Assembly (NCBI GenBank): GCA_035315885.1
Contig: DATFXM010000071.1
Location: 1 to 64,000 of the forward strand
Reading direction: 5' to 3'
Source of the DNA: DATFXM01 sp035315885
GTDB lineage: Bacteria > Acidobacteriota > Blastocatellia > UBA7656
Length of the DNA stretch: 64,000 nt
The position numbers were made by a program, and so were the translations under genes. Shown here piece after piece: positions 59,295 to 64,000 of this stretch (position 1 is the first letter of the stretch; each line of letters begins with the position of its first letter). The notes beneath the pieces were generated by a model. That model was not told the DNA's origin. It ran no database searches and was given only the letters and a program-made list of their open reading frames with translations.

Positions 59295-60305
59295 ATGCCG
59301 AAATGCTTGTTCATGATGCTGTGTGTTTCAGCACTGACGCTTCAAGCCACCACGCATTATAAAGTTGAGACCCGTTATCCAGTACCGGGTAACGGCGGCT
59401 TTGACTACATCATGATCGACGAGCCGACTCGCAGGCTCTACGTCTCGCACGGTATGCAGGTCGATGTGGTGGACGCCGACAACGGCAAACTAGTGGGCAC
59501 AATTCCCGATACGCCCGGAGTCCACGGCGTCGCCATCGCCGCGGAGTTCAAACACGGGTTCACCAGCAATGGCGCCGAGTCGAAAGTCTCCATGTTCGAT
59601 CCGGCTACTTTGAAATTGATCAACAAGATCGATGTAGGCAAGGGGCCGGACGGGATCTACTACGATCCGAGGACTAAGCGTGTCTTCACCAACAACCATG
59701 GGTCTCACGATGTCAGCGCCATTGATGCAAAGACGGGCACTGTCGTCGGCACAGTGAAATTGGAAGGAGACGGCGAACAGGCGATCATCGGCGCCGACGG
59801 GTTGATTTATGTAAACAGCGAGGACAAATCGGAAGTCGTGGTCTTTGACCCGCAGACCCTCGAGGTCAAGAAGCGCTTTCCGATTGGTGTAGCGAAAACG
59901 CCTACCGGACTCGCCTACGACGGGAAAACGAATCGTCTGTTCATCGGCTGCCGCAACGAACCGAAGATGGTCGCAATGGATGCGTCAACCGGAAAGGTAA
60001 TTGCGAGTTTGCCTATTGGGAGAGGCGTGGACTTCGCTGGCTTCGATGCCCAAAGTAAACTCATCTTCTTTTCGTGTGGCGACGGAACATTGAACATCTT
60101 CCACGAAAAAACCGCTGACCAATACGAAGACGCGGGGGCAGTCAAAACACAGCCAAGCGCGAAGACGATGGCTTTTGACCCGAAAACAAAGAAGGTGTTT
60201 CTTTCGGCCGCTGAGATTATCGAGACACCCGCGAGCGATCCTTCTCAGCGCCCACAGCGTCGCATAAAACCCGACTCGTTTGTGATCCTCGTGGTGGGCA
60301 AGTAA
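59295..60305 (+). CDS. YncE-family beta-propeller protein, secreted
   Basis: This is a 336-residue protein. Start ATG at 59295 lies seven bases after GGAG; the in-frame GTG at 59289 is too close. The signal peptide is CLFMMLCVSALTLQA. Repeated propeller blades of YncE/cytochrome-d1 type follow: FDYIMIDEPTRRLYVSHGMQ, VDVVDADNGKLVGTIPDTPG, VSMFDPATLKLINKIDVGKG, FTNNHGSHDVSAIDAKTGTV and AMDASTGKVIASLPIGRGVD. The propeller suits protein or ligand binding in the periplasm. No catalytic site is seen. Confidence 0.85.
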   Translation: MPKCLFMMLCVSALTLQATTHYKVETRYPVPGNGGFDYIMIDEPTRRLYVSHGMQVDVVDADNGKLVGTIPDTPGVHGVAIAAEFKHGFTSNGAESKVSMFDPATLKLINKIDVGKGPDGIYYDPRTKRVFTNNHGSHDVSAIDAKTGTVVGTVKLEGDGEQAIIGADGLIYVNSEDKSEVVVFDPQTLEVKKRFPIGVAKTPTGLAYDGKTNRLFIGCRNEPKMVAMDASTGKVIASLPIGRGVDFAGFDAQSKLIFFSCGDGTLNIFHEKTADQYEDAGAVKTQPSAKTMAFDPKTKKVFLSAAEIIETPASDPSQRPQRRIKPDSFVILVVGK

Positions 60306-60355
60306 GCGGTTGCTGTTTTGTCTGGGTGAACTTGCTGCTGCAGACACCCTGAGGA

Positions 60356-60493
60356 ATGGCACATCGGCTAGCGCGCGTGCTGAACACGACGCCCGACGTC
60401 TGGATGAACATGCAGGCCGCTGTCGATGTGTGGGTCGCACTCGATGCGAACGCTAAGGGCTATCAGAAGATCAAACCCCTGAAGGGAGCCTAG
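60356..60493 (+). pseudogene. Remnant of a HigA-type antitoxin, C-terminal end
   Basis: A 45-codon frame gives AHRLARVLNTTPDVWMNMQ, then VDVWVALDANAKGYQKIKPL. That is the end of HigA/VapI-type XRE antitoxins (usual form RLAKALGTTPEFWLNLQ ... YEKIKPL). The DNA-binding helix-turn-helix is missing. A stop in the same frame lies at 60350-60352, and CACCCTGAGGAA just before reads as HPEE in another frame, so the gene seems truncated and frameshifted. No HigB toxin lies beside it. In-frame codons after the stop (EVTIKKEDPLPAENVAPNAS) look coding-like but match nothing I know. Confidence 0.65.
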
Positions 60494-60618
60494 GAAGTCA
60501 CCATCAAGAAGGAAGATCCGTTGCCAGCCGAAAATGTCGCGCCGAATGCGAGCGGTCCCTCGCTACGTTATCCCGGCCTACACAACATTCGGACTCTCTT
60601 AGTTACCGCTTCGATTGG

Positions 60619-61050
60619 CTAACCTTGTGGCGCGGCACCCTTGATTTCCTGCAACAGCGATCTAACTTTTTCAGCGTTCTTCTGGCGCCACGCGGTTGCC
60701 ATCGATGAGATCTTGCTCCTGAGTCCCTGATCCGCTCCAATTGAGCACTTCGATTTAGGATCGTTCCAAAGCAACCCGTTGTTGACGATGTCCTCAGCTT
60801 GTCCTTCATACGCCGGCAATGGGTCCTTCGAAGCAATCTCTACCAGCCGGTCGACGCAAGCCTGAACTCCTTTAGGGATGCCGGTCCGCTTTGCCCGTCG
60901 GTTCTTCTTAGGAGCCTTCTTCTCCTGAACTTCTTGAGCCGGTTTCGCTGTCTTAGATGACTCTTGAGTGGTGAGAGCTGTCGACGAAGACGAAATCAAC
61001 AAGCCCACCGCAAGAACGAAAGGTACTTTTGATACGAGCATGGCTTTCAT
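60619..61050 (-). CDS. Small secreted protein of unknown function
   Basis: This is a 143-residue protein. The ATG at 61050 is preferred: AAGGAGCG lies upstream and the signal peptide MKAMLVSKVPFVLAVGLLIS starts there. A basic, lysine-rich stretch (EKKAPKKNRRAKRTGIPKG) precedes a domain with two cysteines: VQACVDRLVEIASKDPLPAY and LLWNDPKSKCSIGADQGL. It ends NAEKVRSLLQEIKGAAPQG. Family not recognised. It is probably periplasmic. Confidence 0.7.
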   Translation of the reverse strand: MKAMLVSKVPFVLAVGLLISSSSTALTTQESSKTAKPAQEVQEKKAPKKNRRAKRTGIPKGVQACVDRLVEIASKDPLPAYEGQAEDIVNNGLLWNDPKSKCSIGADQGLRSKISSMATAWRQKNAEKVRSLLQEIKGAAPQG

Positions 61051-61546
61051 CGTTCGCGCTCCTTGTGGAAAGCGGTTTCCCGCCGGGATTAACATCTCGT
61101 GTTATTGCAACTCCACGCGTTCTTTGCACCAGACGGATCAGTCTGGAACAGTTTATACCTTCGATGCGATTTCCGCCTAATCGAGAGCGCGCGGTACAGG
61201 TTATTGAGAACTCGTCAGGGAGGGCTTGCACTAACCGGATCGCTTTCTTACGCTTATTGGAGGTCTGACATTCTCGGAGTAAGTGTGGTAAACAGCGCCT
61301 GAAATGTCCCCTGTTTTTCGAGCGGTGCCTCACTCCCACCGATCTTGAGAGTCCCAGTCTCCTCACGCCAGCGACTCAGAAAGGATGATTAATGCATCCT
61401 CTCTCTCTGCTTGCCGCAACGGCCGCCGCGTGCGTTCGCGGCTCAGGGCCCACAAACATTCTGCATCTCGAGAGCACGGCCGATACCAATCGGGCGTTTA
61501 GACCAAAGATGAACCAGCAATATGTTGCAAAGAAGGAGGAGAAGAA
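61051..61546. other. Intergenic region before the protease gene
   Basis: The 496 bases between the divergent genes hold no repeat of the heptad families. A frame from an ATG at 61393 reads into the protease start but has no protein-like features. AAGGAGGAGAAGAA at the right end is the ribosome site of the protease gene. Confidence 0.35.
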
Positions 61547-63727
61547 ATGGAACGCAAATCTCTAAGAAGTGTTGTGCTCCGCGCAATCGCTCTGCCTTTG
61601 TTTTTTCTAGTGTCAGCATATGCGGTCGCGAGACCAGAGCTCGGGGGGCAGCCTGGAGGACCCGTCACCGAGGTAACCGCGATCACAAACACTGAGCAGA
61701 AACCGAGCTTCGTATCGAATGCTGTACTCGTGAAGCTTACGCGACAGGCCCGCGCAAATCTCAAGGTTACCCGCCAGGAAGTGAACCCCGCAGCGACTGG
61801 AATAGCGTCGCTTGACGCCGTCTGTCGCGACGCTGGCGTCAGTAGGTTCCGTTCCATTCTAACGTCAGGCCCGCATCGCGACGCCGCGGCGCCGATAAAC
61901 GCCTGGCACAGACTGACTCTGGCCGGGCGGGAGCAGCGGCTCGACCTGATCGAACAGAGCAACGACGACACGTTGAATCTCACTTACTCGGGGGCTGAGC
62001 CTCTCGGTCGTTTGGTTGCGCGCCTCAAGCAGGACCCCAGCATCGAGTCGGTGGCCCTTGACTACGTCATGCGGCCGATGCTCGTTCCGAATGATCCCTA
62101 TTACTCCACGCCCTATCCCACCTCTCACGATGGCAACATCTCGCAGTGGGCGCCGCAATTCATCGGCGCGGAGCAAGCCTGGGATTCCACCTTGGGCGAT
62201 CCCTCTATCATCATTGCTGTTGTGGATACCGGCATCGATGCCAATCATCCAGACTTGGCGGGCAAAGTCGTTTTGATGAAAAACTACGTCAATGGCGAGC
62301 GCGCGTCGGATTCGTTTGGGCATGGCACGCACGTGGCTGGCATTGCGGCGGCTAACATCAACAACGGCACCGGAACCGCCGGCATCTGCGGTCGCTGCAG
62401 TCTCATGTCAGTTAAAGCGCTCGGAGCCGATGGTTCGGGACTGACCTCGGATGTCGCCTCCGGCATTGTCTTCGCCACGGATAAAGGGGCACGCGTCATC
62501 AATCTTTCTCTGGGAAGTCCCTCGCGCACCACCATCATACGCGACGCCCTGGACTATGCCTTTAACAACAACGTTCTCCCAGTAGTTGCGATGGGCAACG
62601 CCAATTCGGACCAGGTGGGAGACCTTGCTTACTGGTACGGCGCCTTGAGCGTAGGCGCTGTAGATCAACGCGGGAACAAGGCTTCATTCTCGAACTTCGG
62701 CCTTCAGACCGACGTGACTGCCCCGGGGGTAGCGGTCCTTTCCACCATGCCCACCTACTCAGTGACACTCAATACGCAGTTTGGCTACAAGATGAATTAT
62801 GACGCGCTCTCCGGTACCTCGATGGCGACGCCGGTTGTTGCCGGACTGGCCGGTCTGCTTTTTTCAAGAAACCCGAGCCTCACCGCAGGCCAGGTAAAGG
62901 GAATGATCGAGTCATCGGCGGGCGATGGAGCGAGCTTCGACCTTACCTCCGGTTTCGGCCCTGTTCACGCCGCGGCAGCGGTTAACGCCGCCGGCCAGGC
63001 GGAGAATTCAGCTCCTGAGCTGATCTCTTTGTCGCCCGCATTCGGTTCAGCGCTGGTGAGAAATGTTATCTTTTCTACGGCCGCCAGCGACAACGTTGCA
63101 GTTCACCATGTTGACTTCATCAGCGCCGGAGCAAGATACTTTTTGCCGGCGACCTCAGTTGGCTACCCCGGCGGAAAGGGTAAGAATGGAGCGCCTCCGA
63201 TCCCACCATGGTCCTCGCTATTCTCTTCTACAACTCAGTGGAATGGTCTGTTTGACGTCACAGCGATTGCCTTCGACCGGTCAGGTAACGGCTCAATTCC
63301 GAGCGCAGGCAGCTACGACGTCGAGAATGCATATGTAACGAGGTCATTCACGACGCATCTGTGCGATCCGAGTCGAACCGGTTGCCCTCGTTTCGCCTGG
63401 GATGCAACGTTCACCCTGACCTATCCCGCAATCGCCAAAGAAAGAATCGAATGGTTCAATTCGAACTTCTCGAGCAATTACGCCGGAGCTCTATCTGGGA
63501 GGGTCAGCGATGGGCAGCGCATTTTCTCGAGCGGGGTGTTCCCGCGATACTGGACGGGCAATGTCTTCGAATTTGATTTCGGGCGCCCCGTCTTCTGCGG
63601 TGGTTGCTCCTCCAACCGAATCGGCGGTGCTCTTGGGGACCTCTATCTTTGCATAAACAAAGACTGCCCGATCACTCCCGGAACAGCTGAAACGGATATA
63701 ACTGTGAGCATCACATATCCGCAGTAG
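61547..63727 (+). CDS. Subtilisin-like serine protease (S8 family), secreted
   Basis: This is a 726-residue protease. A signal peptide (LRAIALPLFFLVSAYAVA) and a propeptide to about residue 190 (NAVLVKLTRQARANLKVTR) precede the catalytic domain. The catalytic triad is D227 (IIIAVVDTGIDANHPDL), H259 (SFGHGTHVAGIAAANIN) and S425 (ALSGTSMATPVVAGLAGLLF), with oxyanion N351 (VAMGNANSDQ). The C-terminal 240 residues are Ig-like/beta-rich (LISLSPAFGSALVRNVIFST) and may bind substrate or the cell surface. AAGGAGGAG six to ten bases before the ATG supports the start. It cuts proteins outside the cell; the target is not known. Confidence 0.95.
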   Translation: MERKSLRSVVLRAIALPLFFLVSAYAVARPELGGQPGGPVTEVTAITNTEQKPSFVSNAVLVKLTRQARANLKVTRQEVNPAATGIASLDAVCRDAGVSRFRSILTSGPHRDAAAPINAWHRLTLAGREQRLDLIEQSNDDTLNLTYSGAEPLGRLVARLKQDPSIESVALDYVMRPMLVPNDPYYSTPYPTSHDGNISQWAPQFIGAEQAWDSTLGDPSIIIAVVDTGIDANHPDLAGKVVLMKNYVNGERASDSFGHGTHVAGIAAANINNGTGTAGICGRCSLMSVKALGADGSGLTSDVASGIVFATDKGARVINLSLGSPSRTTIIRDALDYAFNNNVLPVVAMGNANSDQVGDLAYWYGALSVGAVDQRGNKASFSNFGLQTDVTAPGVAVLSTMPTYSVTLNTQFGYKMNYDALSGTSMATPVVAGLAGLLFSRNPSLTAGQVKGMIESSAGDGASFDLTSGFGPVHAAAAVNAAGQAENSAPELISLSPAFGSALVRNVIFSTAASDNVAVHHVDFISAGARYFLPATSVGYPGGKGKNGAPPIPPWSSLFSSTTQWNGLFDVTAIAFDRSGNGSIPSAGSYDVENAYVTRSFTTHLCDPSRTGCPRFAWDATFTLTYPAIAKERIEWFNSNFSSNYAGALSGRVSDGQRIFSSGVFPRYWTGNVFEFDFGRPVFCGGCSSNRIGGALGDLYLCINKDCPITPGTAETDITVSITYPQ

Positions 63728-63826
63728 TAAGGCGCTAAAAGCGTGATAGGCAAAGTGCGCCATCCGGGACGCACCAGGACAAAGTGTCTGCTACAGCGGT
63801 GACAGCTCGTTCGCCGCTCACACAAA

Positions 63827-63857
63827 GGAGGGCGAGGTCATCGGGACCCCGCCCTCC
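63827..63857 (+). terminator. Strong hairpin after the protease gene
   Basis: GGAGGGCG and CGCCCTCC pair as an outer stem, with GGTC and GACC inside, giving a two-part stem without a T-run. It lies 100 bp after the stop at 63727. It may terminate the message with help from other factors, or be a repeat. Confidence 0.45.
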
Positions 63858-64000
63858 ATCATGAAAGACCACTCTCGAGCCGCTGGGTGGGCGCTGCCAG
63901 ATCCATCTAAGACATAGCACTCAGACTATTGCCGTTCGATGGTCGTTCTCGTTCTGCGGGTCTTTTTCATGCACGATTCTCAGAATCAGTCTTTCCCGTC

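Noticed and set aside
61393..61567. Short frame MHPLSLLAATAAAC ahead of the protease
   Set aside because: Reads through the protease ribosome site into its start in another frame. No ribosome site of its own.
1..64000. tRNA or rRNA genes, transposases, integrases, attachment sites
   Set aside because: I scanned for conserved tRNA-like ends, rRNA segments and transposase motifs and saw none that I could support.

Overview
The window is a 64 kb chromosomal stretch of a GC-rich free-living bacterium, most likely an Acidobacteriota of the Blastocatellia type. That is an inference from gene style: PEGA/TPR proteins, winged-helix regulators fused to TPR or ATPase domains, a very long two-component propeller kinase, many secreted proteins with no known function, and gene ends packed with heptanucleotide repeats. 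No rRNA, tRNA, CRISPR array, intact transposase or prophage was seen.

Layout. 1-10 kb: the DNA-binding end of an OmpR-type response regulator, a PEGA/TPR membrane protein, an HD phosphohydrolase, an amino acid permease, a LytS/LytTR two-component pair and a secreted GH36 alpha-galactosidase. 10.8-30.7 kb: a surface-polysaccharide region with GT2, GT87-like and GT39-like transferases, a methyltransferase, a sulfotransferase, a pyruvyltransferase/GT2 fusion, two head-to-head paralogous giant membrane proteins, a DegT-type sugar aminotransferase and a Wzm/Wzt-like ABC exporter. Together they could make, modify and export a decorated glycan. 31-38 kb: an ArsR/AHSA1 pair, an AlkD-like repair protein, a large repeat block, an LRR protein, an amidohydrolase and a secreted protein. 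38.9-49.2 kb: a winged-helix/ATPase regulator, a 1201-residue propeller-PAS-histidine kinase with its NarL-type partner, then a row of small genes starting with a single-domain globin. 49.5-56 kb: a DUF4440-like protein, a winged-helix/TolB/TPR regulator, an OmpR-type two-component system and, next to it, a PepSY-like and a cysteine-rich secreted protein. 56-64 kb: a lipoprotein, an MBL-fold hydrolase, a HupE/UreJ-like protein, a YncE-like propeller, a HigA antitoxin remnant, a small secreted protein and a subtilisin-like protease.

The least expected structure is intergenic. At least ten gaps carry 7-bp tandem repeats (mostly NNCTGAG) laid out as inverted pairs. Several begin within a few bases of a stop codon or supply the stop itself. 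At three loci the pairs contain or accompany palindromic cores (GCAACCCC-GAA-GGGGTTGC and CCAGGGTTGCCG type) around a conserved linker, an architecture like REPINs. The largest examples are at 5444-5789 and 32880-33787. A second repeat family (about 60 bp, three copies) precedes the propeller kinase, and a 26-bp-stem hairpin lies at 37582-37680.
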